NCBI GenBank assembly: GCA_036510655.1
Contig: DATCDQ010000073.1
Location: 1-49,342 of the forward strand
Direction of reading: 5' to 3'
From: Rathayibacter_A sp036510655
Lineage (GTDB): Bacteria > Actinomycetota > Actinomycetes > Actinomycetales > Microbacteriaceae
DNA: 49,342 bases
Shown: piece by piece, positions 7,514 to 14,532 of the stretch
How the letters are laid out: each line of letters opens with the position of its first letter
How positions within the stretch are numbered: position 1 is the first letter of the stretch
Made by a program: the position numbers and the translations under genes
Notes under the pieces: generated by a model
What the model was told of the DNA's origin: nothing
Databases searched by the model: none
What the model saw: only the letters and a program-made list of their open reading frames with translations

Positions 7514-7726
7514 TCACCTCAAGAAATTGTCGCGTGCGCTCATTGCGTGGACGATAACCGGGACTGTGACCTCGCCTACCACGCCGATCTCGAATATGGC
7601 GGCAGCACGGTTTGCCCCGATGATCATCGTGAATCCCTCGTCGAGGTCGAACACTCGGATCGGGTTGGCGTATGCGTGCAACATGTCTTCATCACTGACA
7701 CCGTGCTTCCTGGCGCTCCCCCGCAA
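7514..7726 (-). CDS. Small toxin-like protein of a TA pair
   Basis: 70 residues with ARKHGVSDEDMLHAYANPIR, then VFDLDEGFTMIIGANRAAAI and VIVHAMSARDNFLR. From memory this matches short actinobacterial proteins (GSARKHGV-x-D-E-D...IVHAMKMR) often annotated as toxins beside small helix-turn-helix proteins, with a BrnT/DUF4258-like outline; the exact family is uncertain. The only start in this frame is TTG 7726 because TAG lies 8 codons upstream, so either a TTG start is used or the 5' end has been eroded. Two CAAGGTAGCTTG repeats upstream (7751-7789) look like its control region. Confidence 0.55.
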   Translation of the reverse strand: MRGSARKHGVSDEDMLHAYANPIRVFDLDEGFTMIIGANRAAAIFEIGVVGEVTVPVIVHAMSARDNFLR

Positions 7727-7750
7727 TGATCGGGTCGCCCACCAGGACTA

Positions 7751-7789
7751 CAAGCTACCTTGTTTGTTCACATTCGGCAAGCTACCTTG
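7751..7789 (-). promoter_or_regulatory. Paired CAAGGTAGCTTG repeats upstream of the TA-like pair
   Basis: CAAGCTACCTTG (plus strand) occurs exactly at 7751-7762 and 7778-7789, a 27-bp period. Each copy is itself nearly symmetric (CAAG...CTTG). Tandem symmetric sites upstream of a small helix-turn-helix/toxin pair suggest a cooperative operator. No gene is seen between 7790 and 7967. Confidence 0.5.
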
Positions 7790-7967
7790 CATTGTGATCG
7801 GCGAGGGGAACCTTCAGCAGGCGCGTAGAAGCGTGATACCGCTCGCGTCTACGCCTGAGCTGAGATGCCCGCAACCGAAACTGTCAGCGGGACGCCCGAA
7901 GCTATAACAAGTTGACCGGATCTGCCGACGATTGAGTGGCAGCACGCTGCCCATTACAGTCCTTGAT

Positions 7968-8137
7968 ATGGAGTTCTTGAGCGTCCCCGGGGCTGAGGTC
8001 GCTTTCCGGGTTACGGGCTCTGGCCCTGCCCTGCTCGCGCCGGAGTGCAACTACACGTGGGATCCCGAGTTGGAGGAGATGATGGCGCGCCGCTTCACCG
8101 TGATCGTTGCCTCCCCGAGGGACTTCGGGCCTGAATG
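7968..8137 (+). pseudogene. 5' fragment of an alpha/beta-hydrolase gene
   Basis: From ATG 7968 the frame encodes MEFLSVPGAEVAFRVTGSGP and then ALLAPECNYTWDPELEEMMA and RRFTVIVASPRDFG. This is the N-terminal strand-loop-strand of an alpha/beta hydrolase with the oxyanion-side motif, after which similarity stops around 8130. The nucleophile elbow and the remaining 200 or so residues are absent; the open frame runs on to 8309 only as an out-of-frame shadow of the next gene. The relic abuts the start of the VOC gene and supplies its upstream ribosome-binding region. Deletion is the simplest explanation. Confidence 0.65.
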
Positions 8138-8554
8138 TCCAGCCCTCACAGCACCATTCCGGGCCCCACACTTGCCGGCATCCACCATCTCCGATACTTC
8201 GTTCAGGACATCACCGCATCGTTCTTGTTCTTTCAGCGAGTGTTCGGCGCGACGCGGATCGCGGAGCTCGACCACGTGGATGCAGGCGGCACGCTATTCG
8301 CCATCATGATCGAGATACCCGGACTCGCCGTCCCGGTGCAACTTCGTTACGCACCGGACCGCGTGCATGATGTCGCTGGCTACGAGCCGATCGCTTTCGC
8401 TGTCCGCGATGAGCACGATCTCGAGGACTGGCGCCAGCATCTCGACAGCATCGGGGTGATTCACTCGCCGATCAAGAAGACCATGGCAGGCCACGCGATT
8501 GAATTCGCCTCTCCGGACGGGGCCGCGCTTCGACTGTACACTCGAACGCCGTAG
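8135..8554 (+). CDS. VOC-superfamily (glyoxalase/dioxygenase fold) protein
   Basis: 139 residues. Beta-alpha-beta-beta-beta modules of the VOC fold are visible: GIHHLRYFVQDITASFLFFQ, GTLFAIMIEIPGLAVPVQLR, IAFAVRDEHDLEDWRQHLDS and HAIEFASPDGAALRLYTRTP. The usual metal ligands would be His in the first strand (IHHLRYFV) and Glu in FASPDGAALRLYT, but the latter position is Leu here, so metal binding is doubtful and a binding or resistance role is as likely as catalysis. The gene is intact but follows a truncated hydrolase fragment, so its natural operon context has been lost. Function unknown beyond the fold. Confidence 0.75.
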   Translation: MSSPHSTIPGPTLAGIHHLRYFVQDITASFLFFQRVFGATRIAELDHVDAGGTLFAIMIEIPGLAVPVQLRYAPDRVHDVAGYEPIAFAVRDEHDLEDWRQHLDSIGVIHSPIKKTMAGHAIEFASPDGAALRLYTRTP

Positions 8555-8600
8555 GCAGCCGGATGGCCCGTTCCGTCGCGGCTGCGTCTGCAATCTAGCG

Positions 8601-9026
8601 CTATCCGATATCTGCCACGAGCCCCGCGGCACGAATCCCGGCCACAGCTACTGCCTCGTCGTCATCAGGCAGATGTCCGCTCACGCCGACGGCGCCGATG
8701 ATAGTGCCGTCCTCCGATCGCACCAAGACTCCGCCCGGTACGGGGATCAGCTCACCCTCAACCAGGGTCGTCACTGCAGCAATGAACGCAGGATGTGCGG
8801 CCGCGCGAGCAGCAAGCGCCCGACTGCCCACGCCAAAACCCAGCGCGCCGACAGCTTTTGCTCGAGCAATCTTCTCTCTGAACAGGCTCGAATCGTCTTC
8901 CCTGAGAAACGCAACCAACTGGCCGCCGGAATCGAGCACGGCGATCGTCATTGGCGGAAATTCGCGAGTCCGCGCGTGCTTCAAACCGGACTCGATGATC
9001 TTCCATGCCGACGCAGCATTTACCAT
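8601..9026 (-). CDS. DUF336 / HbpS-GlcG family protein
   Basis: 141 residues from ATG 9026, with GAAGGAT about 8 bases upstream; an earlier in-frame start would add 49 unlike residues. Family motifs are clear: PPMTIAVLDSGGQLVAFLRE, the KA-x-A/G-x-x-FG region (ARAKAVGALGFGVGSR), IPVPGGVLV and IIGAVGVSGHLPDDDEAVAV. Members include extracellular haem-binding HbpS, GlcG of glycolate operons and the PduO C-terminal domain; none gives an assured reaction. No signal peptide is seen, so it is cytoplasmic. It lies directly downstream of the FAD monooxygenase, 97 bp apart on the same strand, suggesting a cofactor or substrate-handling role for that enzyme. A paralogue sits at 13008-13442. Confidence 0.85.
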   Translation of the reverse strand: MVNAASAWKIIESGLKHARTREFPPMTIAVLDSGGQLVAFLREDDSSLFREKIARAKAVGALGFGVGSRALAARAAAHPAFIAAVTTLVEGELIPVPGGVLVRSEDGTIIGAVGVSGHLPDDDEAVAVAGIRAAGLVADIG

Positions 9027-9123
9027 GTTGGATCCTTCACAGTGTTGTGGGCCGAGTGAACCGTACGCGCAGGCAGAAGTCGTCGACAGCCTATAGTCGT
9101 GGTGTCGAGCGCGGCCAGCGGAA

Positions 9124-11034
9124 TCATTCGAGCGACCGCCCGCGCTGCAGAATCGGTACGAAGAATGCCGCAAGTTCGGCGGTCGCGGTCAATGGCAACA
9201 CGTTCGCGACATACATGTCGGGGCGCACGACCACGATGGCGCCGGCACGATCGATGCCGCGTTCATCGAAGATGTCGCTGCCGGTGCCGTCCGGCCCGGT
9301 GCCTGCTGCATAGACCTTTTCACGGTCGACGAGCTGGAATTGACCGACGGCCGGTGTGAAAACCGTGGGGACGCGGGTGATGTCGACCTGGTCGAAGCGC
9401 TGCTGATAGATCACTTTCGCGTCGAACCAGGCATCGCGATCCAGCGTGGCCGGCGTCTGGACGACGGGCGAATCGGGTGCGCTCGAGAGCCACTCCGCAA
9501 AATCGGAGAGGGCGGATCTCGCGCCTGCTGCTGCACCGTCGCCGAAGGCGTAGATGCGCCAGCGACCGTCGGCGCGCGCCTGATGACCCAACTCGAGCGG
9601 ATACGTGTCACAGACGCGCACGACCGGCGAAGAACGGAAGCGTTTGCCAACGGGGAAGCCCGTCGCGAGGTCCTGGTGGGTGGCGTCGCCGGTGATCAGT
9701 GACGGCGCATACTGCGTCATGAATCCTGCAGGAAACTCGAACGTCTTGATGTAGAACTCTTCGACCTCGTCAGGCTTCGCGAGATCTTCCCGCTTGGTGG
9801 CCATCAGCGTCGACCACTTTCTGTCGAAGTCGATCAGCTCCTTGGCGACCACCTGCCGCTCCGCCGAATAGGTTTTCAGCAGTGCCGCGGGGCCGCGGCC
9901 GTCGAGCACGTGGCCGAGCTTCCAGGCGATGTTGAATCCGTCTTGCAACGACACGTTCATGCCCTGGCCGGCCTTTGCACTGTGCGTGTGGCAGGCGTCG
10001 CCGGTGATGAAGACCCGCGGCATATCCGCGGCGTCGTCACTCGCGTCATCGAAACGATCCGTGAGCCGGTGTGCCACCTCGTAGACGCTGTGCCAGGCCA
10101 CGTGTCTCACGTCCAGGCTGTATGGCTGCAGGGTTCGGTTCGCGTGGGCGATGATCTCGTTGATGGAGGTTGTGCGTACCGCACCGTTATCGTGCTCATC
10201 GAACTCACCGAGGTCGACATACATGCGGAAGAGGAAGCCGCCCTCGCGCGGGATGAGCAGGATGCTTCCGCCGTCCTGCGATTGGATGGCGCACTTCGTG
10301 CGGATGTCGGGAAAGTCCGTGTTGGCGAGCACATCCATCACACCCCAGGCGTGCATGGCCTGGTCACCGGCCATCGTGCGTCCGATCGCGGACCGCACGG
10401 GGCTACGCGCCCCGTCGCATCCGATCACATACTTCGCTCTGACGATGCGTTCCTGCCCTTCGTGCGTTCCCGCGGTGCTGCGCAACCGCACTGTGACCGG
10501 ATGGCCTTCCGCCTCGTCTGCGACGTCCAGTCCCACGAATTCCCAGCCGTAGTCCGGCTTCATGCGGGTGGGAGAGTTGGCCATCGCCTCGGCGAAGTAG
10601 TCCTGGATGCGGGCCTGATTGACAATGAGGTGAGGGAACTCACTCACACCTGTCGGATCATCAGCGGGCATGCCGTTGCGCACAATGCGTGTCGGGTCAT
10701 CGGGGTCCGGCCCCCAGAACGCCATGCTGGTGATGTGATACCCCTCGTCCATGACCTCGCTGGCGAAACCGAACGCCTGGAACGTCTCGACGGAGCGCGC
10801 TTGGATTCCGTCGGCGTGCCCGAGCGCCAGTCGCCCGCCACGACGCTCGATCAGTCGGGTGGTGACGTTGGGGAACTGCGCGAGCTGCGCAGCGGCGATA
10901 TGTCCGGCTGGGCCCGCACCGACGATGAGCACATCCATCACGTCGGGCAGCTCGTCGGGGCGGTCAATGCCGACGCCAGCCGCGGGTTGTATCCGAGGCT
11001 CGCCTGTCACGTATCCATGGTGATGGAACTGCAC
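9124..11034 (-). CDS. FAD-dependent aromatic monooxygenase, MobA-like (3-hydroxybenzoate 4-hydroxylase type)
   Basis: 636 residues, the length of the phenol 2-monooxygenase / 3-hydroxybenzoate 4-monooxygenase group. The FAD dinucleotide motif GAGPAG is at 39-44, the DG motif GCDGAR at 205-210 and the second FAD motif, ITGDACHTHSAKAGQG, at about 344-359, followed by MNVSLQD. A C-terminal thioredoxin-like domain ends in GAIVVVRPDMYVANVLPL. The opening MQFHHHGY and the overall pattern recall Comamonas MobA closely. The enzyme would insert one oxygen into a hydroxyaromatic acid using NAD(P)H; in this cluster 3- or 4-hydroxyphenylacetate to homoprotocatechuate is an attractive but unproven assignment. 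Transcribed with the DUF336 gene; divergent from the APC permease at 11518. Confidence 0.88.
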   Translation of the reverse strand: MQFHHHGYVTGEPRIQPAAGVGIDRPDELPDVMDVLIVGAGPAGHIAAAQLAQFPNVTTRLIERRGGRLALGHADGIQARSVETFQAFGFASEVMDEGYHITSMAFWGPDPDDPTRIVRNGMPADDPTGVSEFPHLIVNQARIQDYFAEAMANSPTRMKPDYGWEFVGLDVADEAEGHPVTVRLRSTAGTHEGQERIVRAKYVIGCDGARSPVRSAIGRTMAGDQAMHAWGVMDVLANTDFPDIRTKCAIQSQDGGSILLIPREGGFLFRMYVDLGEFDEHDNGAVRTTSINEIIAHANRTLQPYSLDVRHVAWHSVYEVAHRLTDRFDDASDDAADMPRVFITGDACHTHSAKAGQGMNVSLQDGFNIAWKLGHVLDGRGPAALLKTYSAERQVVAKELIDFDRKWSTLMATKREDLAKPDEVEEFYIKTFEFPAGFMTQYAPSLITGDATHQDLATGFPVGKRFRSSPVVRVCDTYPLELGHQARADGRWRIYAFGDGAAAGARSALSDFAEWLSSAPDSPVVQTPATLDRDAWFDAKVIYQQRFDQVDITRVPTVFTPAVGQFQLVDREKVYAAGTGPDGTGSDIFDERGIDRAGAIVVVRPDMYVANVLPLTATAELAAFFVPILQRGRSLE

Positions 11035-11088
11035 GGATTCTCCTCACTCCATCGTGAACGGCGCGACGTTGGCCGTGATCATCACAAA

Positions 11089-11120
11089 TTCTATTATCGA
11101 ATTCCACGTTCTAATATCGA
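11089..11120 (-). promoter_or_regulatory. Direct repeats at the monooxygenase promoter
   Basis: TTCTATTATCGA (11089-11100) and TTCTAATATCGA (11109-11120) are repeated with a 20-bp period, about two helical turns, in an A/T-rich patch 55-86 bp upstream of the monooxygenase start. TCTATAATCGAA in front of the IclR gene (2907-2918) is one base from the first copy over its shared length. This points to a common regulator, most simply the IclR protein. Confidence 0.5.
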
Positions 11121-11212
11121 TGAGCAAATCATAAGGCCGCATGCCGTGCGTCGCAACCGCGCCCGCGGTCTCTTCAAAATTGTCGATTCGCATCATTCCG
11201 TTGGTCGAGTAG

Positions 11213-11291
11213 CGAGGAACGAGCCTATCGAGACCCGTATCGAAACCCCGTACGAGGTCTCGATACGCTCGCTGGCGCTCGCTACTCGACC
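11213..11291. repeat. Family A palindromic repeat (copy 1)
   Basis: The element starts GGTCGAGTAGCGAG and ends CTCGCTACTCGACC, with internal TATCGAGACC and GGTCTCGATAC, so it can fold into a long hairpin. It lies in the monooxygenase/permease intergenic region (11035-11517). Other copies: 17348-17383, 17405-17440, 20411-20493 and 31770-31896. No coding role here. Confidence 0.85.
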
Positions 11292-11434
11292 ACCGGACGG
11301 CGCATTCACTGACTTTGAAAAGGCCCTACAACCGTGCGCAGTGCGCCTACACCCCCGCGTTGTGCGCGACCCTGTGCACCGGACTCCAATTTGTCTTTGC
11401 GTCAGAGATACCTGCGCAATCCGTCTCGAGTGAT

Positions 11435-11495
11435 TGACGCTGATTTATTGCTCGCGGTAGCGTCAGCCACGGATGTCTTCATGCTCATATGAGCA
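11435..11495 (+). promoter_or_regulatory. Inverted repeat and perfect palindrome upstream of the APC permease
   Basis: TGACGCT (11435-11441) and AGCGTCA (11459-11465) form an inverted repeat with a 17-base spacer. TGCTCATATGAGCA (11482-11495) is a perfect 14-bp palindrome ending 22 bp before the permease ATG. The second is placed to block transcription or translation initiation if bound. The regulator is unknown. Confidence 0.5.
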
Positions 11496-11517
11496 GCCAC
11501 GCACAAGGGAGTACGAA

Positions 11518-13011
11518 ATGAGCAATTTCAGCGAACAGCACGGACCAGGCCTTCGCAAGAATGCCATCGGGCTCCTCGGCGCGGTGATTATGTCCGCGGC
11601 CCTGATGGGGCCTGCGGTGTCTGTCTATTTCAACCCACAGGTTTCGGCGGCCAGCGCTGGTGTGGCGACGCCGTTCGTTTTCGTCTTAGGCCTCGTGGTG
11701 ATGCTCATCGTGGCAAACGGCGTCATGGAAATGTCACGCGTGCTTCCCAGCGCCGGATCCTTTTACACGTACGTATCCCGCGGCATCGGGCCGCGCAGCG
11801 GCTTCGTCACTGGCGCTCTCATGTTCCTCGCGTATGCGCTGCTGGTGCCGGCAGAACTCGCTCTCATCGGGACATACACCCAGGATGTGCTTGCCGGCTA
11901 CGGCATCCATATCAGCTGGTTGATCATCTCCGCATTCTTCACCGTGCTGATGGTCTTTCTGTGCTTGCGCGGCATCGTCGGCTCGATCCGCACGGCGACA
12001 GTGCTGTTTCTTGCCGAGGTTACGGTCATCATCGTTCTGAGCGCGATCATACTGATCAAGGGAGGGGCGCACGGGCTCACGCTTGCGCCGCTGAATCCGG
12101 CGAACTCGCCGACTGGCATGTCCGGACTTGCACTGGGAATGGTGTTCGCCATCCTGTCGTTCGTTGGGTTCGAGGCCGCGACCACACTCGGTGAAGAGGT
12201 TCGTCGGCCCCGACGTAACGTTCCGCGGGCAATGTTCTTCGCCCTGCTATTCGTGGGCCTGATCTACGTATTTGCTACGTACAGCGAAATGGTCGGCTTC
12301 GGCGTCGACGGCGTGCACAAGCTGGTGGCCGATGTCGCACCGTTCACCACACTGGCCAACGAGTATGCCCCTTGGCTGAACCTGCTCGTCGGACTCGCCG
12401 GTATCTCGAGTATCTTCGCCGTGACCATGAACACCAACAATGGCGTTGTCCGCATCATTTTCGCGATGAGCCGCGAAGGGATGTTGCCCAAGCGGCTCTC
12501 GCGCGTGCACCCGATACACCGCACCCCGACCACCGCAATCTGGTTCGTTGGCATCTTCGCCGTCGTGCTCACTTTCGGAGTCGGATTGCTATCCGGCCCA
12601 TTCAACGCCTACGTGTACCTCGGCTCAATCCTCACCTTGGCAATCATCCCCGTGTACATCCTGACGAACATCGCTGCGATTCGATACTTCGCGGGTGCGC
12701 GGCGGTCGGAGCGCTCGATCCTGCGGCATGCTGTGCTGCCCGTACTCGGCATCTTGCTGCTCGCTATCCCCATTTATGGTCAGGTGTATCCCGCGCCGGC
12801 TGCCCCTCTGGTCTACTTCCCGTACCTTGTGCTGCTGTTCATCGTCGTCACCGCGATCATCGCAGTTCAGCTGGGCAAGCGCCGCCCAGAGGTCCTGCTA
12901 CGGGCAGGTGCAACGCTCGCTGCAGGCGACGCCGATGATGCCCTTCAGCTGGCGGCGGACGACGCGGCAGATCGAGAAGGCTCTGAATCCGAATCGGAGC
13001 CACGGCGGTGA
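11518..13011 (+). CDS. APC-family permease of the aromatic cluster
   Basis: 497 residues from ATG 11518, with AAGGGAG 7-8 bases upstream. About 12 hydrophobic segments are visible. The first has NAIGLLGAVIMSAALMGPAV, the APC substrate-backbone loop region; others show SFVGFEAATTLGEEVRRPRR and NTNNGVVRIIFAMSREGMLP. The tail is acidic and cytoplasmic. It should be a proton-coupled importer of an amine, amino acid or related aromatic compound. It overlaps the next gene (DUF336) by four bases (GTGA), so the two are co-translated. Position between monooxygenase and hpa genes suggests uptake of the aromatic precursor; this is inference. Confidence 0.9.
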   Translation: MSNFSEQHGPGLRKNAIGLLGAVIMSAALMGPAVSVYFNPQVSAASAGVATPFVFVLGLVVMLIVANGVMEMSRVLPSAGSFYTYVSRGIGPRSGFVTGALMFLAYALLVPAELALIGTYTQDVLAGYGIHISWLIISAFFTVLMVFLCLRGIVGSIRTATVLFLAEVTVIIVLSAIILIKGGAHGLTLAPLNPANSPTGMSGLALGMVFAILSFVGFEAATTLGEEVRRPRRNVPRAMFFALLFVGLIYVFATYSEMVGFGVDGVHKLVADVAPFTTLANEYAPWLNLLVGLAGISSIFAVTMNTNNGVVRIIFAMSREGMLPKRLSRVHPIHRTPTTAIWFVGIFAVVLTFGVGLLSGPFNAYVYLGSILTLAIIPVYILTNIAAIRYFAGARRSERSILRHAVLPVLGILLLAIPIYGQVYPAPAAPLVYFPYLVLLFIVVTAIIAVQLGKRRPEVLLRAGATLAAGDADDALQLAADDAADREGSESESEPRR

Positions 13012-13442
13012 CGCCCGCAATATCACTATCGACGGCACTGGAACTCGTTGCCGCAACCCACCAAGAGGCGGCGCGCCGGAACGCAACGATTTCGGCGGCA
13101 GTCGTCGATGCCGGCGGGCATCTCATCGCGTTCGGCCGCATGAATGGCGCAGAGATCGCAGGCCCGACGCTCGCTGTAGACAAAGCATTCACCGCCGTTG
13201 CGCACAGCGTCTCCACGGAGGAACTCGGTGTGCTGGCCGCGCCGGGCGGCGAGCTGTATGGGCTCCATGCCAACGGGGGCGGCCGATACGTGATTTTCGG
13301 CGGCGGGATCCCTTTGCGTCGTGACGGAGTCATAGTCGGTGGCGTCGGGGTCAGCGGTTCGACGTCGCAGAACGATATTGCCTGTGCCGAGCAGGCGGCC
13401 TTGCGATTCGCTGGCTCGCCGCGACCGGAATCCGCTACGTGA
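13008..13442 (+). CDS. Second DUF336 / HbpS-GlcG family protein
   Basis: 144 residues from GTG 13008, overlapping the permease stop. Motifs: NATISAAVVDAGGHLIAFGR, the AVDKAFTAVA region, GGGIPLRRDGVIVGGVGVSG and DIACAEQAALRF. It is a paralogue of the 8601-9026 product but clearly diverged. Its four-base coupling to the permease suggests the pair functions together, for example a cytoplasmic partner for the imported compound or its cofactor. As for all DUF336 proteins the chemistry is not assured. No signal peptide. Intact. Confidence 0.85.
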   Translation: MTPAISLSTALELVAATHQEAARRNATISAAVVDAGGHLIAFGRMNGAEIAGPTLAVDKAFTAVAHSVSTEELGVLAAPGGELYGLHANGGGRYVIFGGGIPLRRDGVIVGGVGVSGSTSQNDIACAEQAALRFAGSPRPESAT

Positions 13443-13479
13443 AGTCTCGGCGTTGAGGCCGCGCTACGACCGCGCGGTC

Positions 13480-13890
13480 TCAGCGCGTGCTGTCGGGCAG
13501 TTGAATGATTCGAACCTCTGCGTCGAATCGAGAAAATCCGCGGTCGTGAGTGATCAGTGGGATCTTCAACGCGACCGCTTGACCGGCGATCAGGGCATCC
13601 TTCTGCCTGATTGCGCTTTTCGGGTGCGCGGTGAGAACGCCGTAACCGTCTGACGCCTCAAGACCGAAGTCCGCCCAGAACCCGTCAATCGCATCCAAGT
13701 TCTGAATGAGCAGACGACGACGCTTTGCCCTGTCTTCTGACACCGCAGGATCGTCGATGAAGCTATCCAAGCCATGCATCAGTTCCGCCCTCACGATGGC
13801 AGACGAGCAATAGTTCTCAATCTCATCGATGATGTCATCCGGAATGCCCTGGATGATCACCCTCGTGTCGAGCATCGCCGTCTTCGTCAT
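13480..13890 (-). CDS. PIN-domain toxin (VapC-like ribonuclease)
   Basis: 136 residues. The PIN acidic residues are present: Asp8 (AMLDTRVII), Glu36 (VRAELMHGL), Asp98 (RQKDALIAGQA) and Asp116 (LITHDRGF). Such toxins are Mg-dependent ribonucleases. Start ATG 13890 overlaps the antitoxin stop by four bases (13887-13890), antitoxin first. It lies between the permease/DUF336 unit and the hpa operon and is transcribed against both. A collapsed relative at 3749-3887 shares both ends of the module. Intact. Confidence 0.88.
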   Translation of the reverse strand: MTKTAMLDTRVIIQGIPDDIIDEIENYCSSAIVRAELMHGLDSFIDDPAVSEDRAKRRRLLIQNLDAIDGFWADFGLEASDGYGVLTAHPKSAIRQKDALIAGQAVALKIPLITHDRGFSRFDAEVRIIQLPDSTR

Positions 13891-14162
13891 CGAGCATCAC
13901 CCACCACATCCTGATCACGCGAACGAGAAAGTCGCTCGAGTTCTTGCTCGACTTCCTGCGGAACTTGCAGCTGGGCGAGGAGTTTGAGTTGCCCCTTGAT
14001 GGAATCGAGGTTGGGCGCGTCCGCATGATCAACCGGGGTCAGAACCATCTTTGGCCGCCCGTGAACGGTCACCACTGCACCGTGTTCGGCGAATGCAGCG
14101 GGGTTCGCCTTGAACCGACTCATGGGCACTCGTGGAAGGTCATTTGGCACACTCGCTTGCAT
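13887..14162 (-). CDS. Phd/YefM-type antitoxin
   Basis: 91 residues. Residues 10-50 give the Phd fold: PRVPMSRFKANPAAFAEHGA followed by VVTVHGRPKMVLTPVD, the usual small alpha/beta DNA-binding unit. The C-terminal half (QLQVPQEVEQELERLSRSRD) is a helical toxin-binding tail. Ribosome binding site AGGTG precedes ATG 14162 by about 5 bases. It pairs with the PIN toxin; Phd with PIN is a common combination. Its promoter region runs into the aldehyde dehydrogenase remnant at 14181-14372. Confidence 0.85.
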   Translation of the reverse strand: MQASVPNDLPRVPMSRFKANPAAFAEHGAVVTVHGRPKMVLTPVDHADAPNLDSIKGQLKLLAQLQVPQEVEQELERLSRSRDQDVVGDAR

Positions 14163-14180
14163 TTCAGCACCTGCTTGTCT

Positions 14181-14372
14181 CTAATAGACCTAAACGCGGC
14201 GAAGGCGCGCGAAGTGGCCGCGCGCATCCAGTCCGGCACGGTGTGGATAAACTCGCACGGCGGCGTGCACCCGATGATCCCGTTCGGCGGCGCAAAGCAA
14301 TCAGGCTACGGCCTTGAGTTCGGTGTCGAAGGACTCAAGGCGCTCGGTGTGCCACAGGTGATCAACGGCTGA
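14181..14372 (+). pseudogene. 3' remnant of an aldehyde dehydrogenase gene
   Basis: Reading rightward, the frame encodes LNAAKAREVAARIQSGTVWI followed by NSHGGVHPMIPFGGAKQSGY and ends GLKALGVPQVING at TGA 14370-14372. This is the last 60 or so residues of an NAD(P)-dependent aldehyde dehydrogenase (the SGTVWIN...PFGG-x-K-x-SG-x-G block). The catalytic domain is missing; the frame is open upstream only as an antisense shadow of the antitoxin. The fragment points away from the TA pair, consistent with the pair having replaced most of the gene. The lost enzyme could have been a succinic semialdehyde or arylacetaldehyde dehydrogenase of this pathway, which is speculation. Confidence 0.75.
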
Positions 14373-14419
14373 GGATCGCTCGCCAGATCGACTGCAGCTC
14401 AAACGCCTAGCCGACTGCG

Positions 14420-14435
14420 TGATCGTATACGATCA
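14420..14435 (+). promoter_or_regulatory. 16-bp perfect palindrome upstream of hpaH
   Basis: TGATCGTATACGATCA is a perfect palindrome containing TCGT-AT-ACGA, the shape of FadR-subfamily GntR operators (T-N-G-T ... A-C-N-A). A degenerate copy, TGATCGTATATGATTT, lies at 16488-16503 upstream of the FAH-RraA gene. The local GntR protein (18166-18906) is the obvious candidate. No binding evidence. Confidence 0.6.
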
Positions 14436-14463
14436 AGTTGTCGGCTTGGCAAGGCCGACCCCA

Positions 14464-14520
14464 GACGACAATGACACTGACGACAACGACCCAGACGACA
14501 ACGACCCTGACGACAACGAG
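14464..14520 (+). repeat. 15-nt minisatellite in the hpaH leader
   Basis: Four head-to-tail units: GACGACAATGACACT, GACGACAACGACCCA, GACGACAACGACCCT and a 12-nt partial. They lie between the palindrome and the GGAGG/GTG start of hpaH, in the predicted untranslated leader. If translated from an upstream GTG they would give an Asp/Asn-rich peptide, but no ribosome binding site supports that. Confidence 0.85.
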
Positions 14521-14532
14521 GTTGGAGGACAC

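Noticed and set aside
11213..11291. Insertion sequence ends or a transposon in the family A element
   Set aside because: Too short to encode a transposase, no target duplication seen; treated as a palindromic repeat.
9910..11433. A 507-codon plus-strand frame opposite the monooxygenase
   Set aside because: Antisense shadow; no recognisable domains, and it runs on through the family A repeat.
14419..14532. N-terminal Asp/Asn-rich extension of HpaH from GTG 14419
   Set aside because: It would start inside the palindromic operator, lacks a ribosome binding site, and GGAGG precisely precedes GTG 14533.
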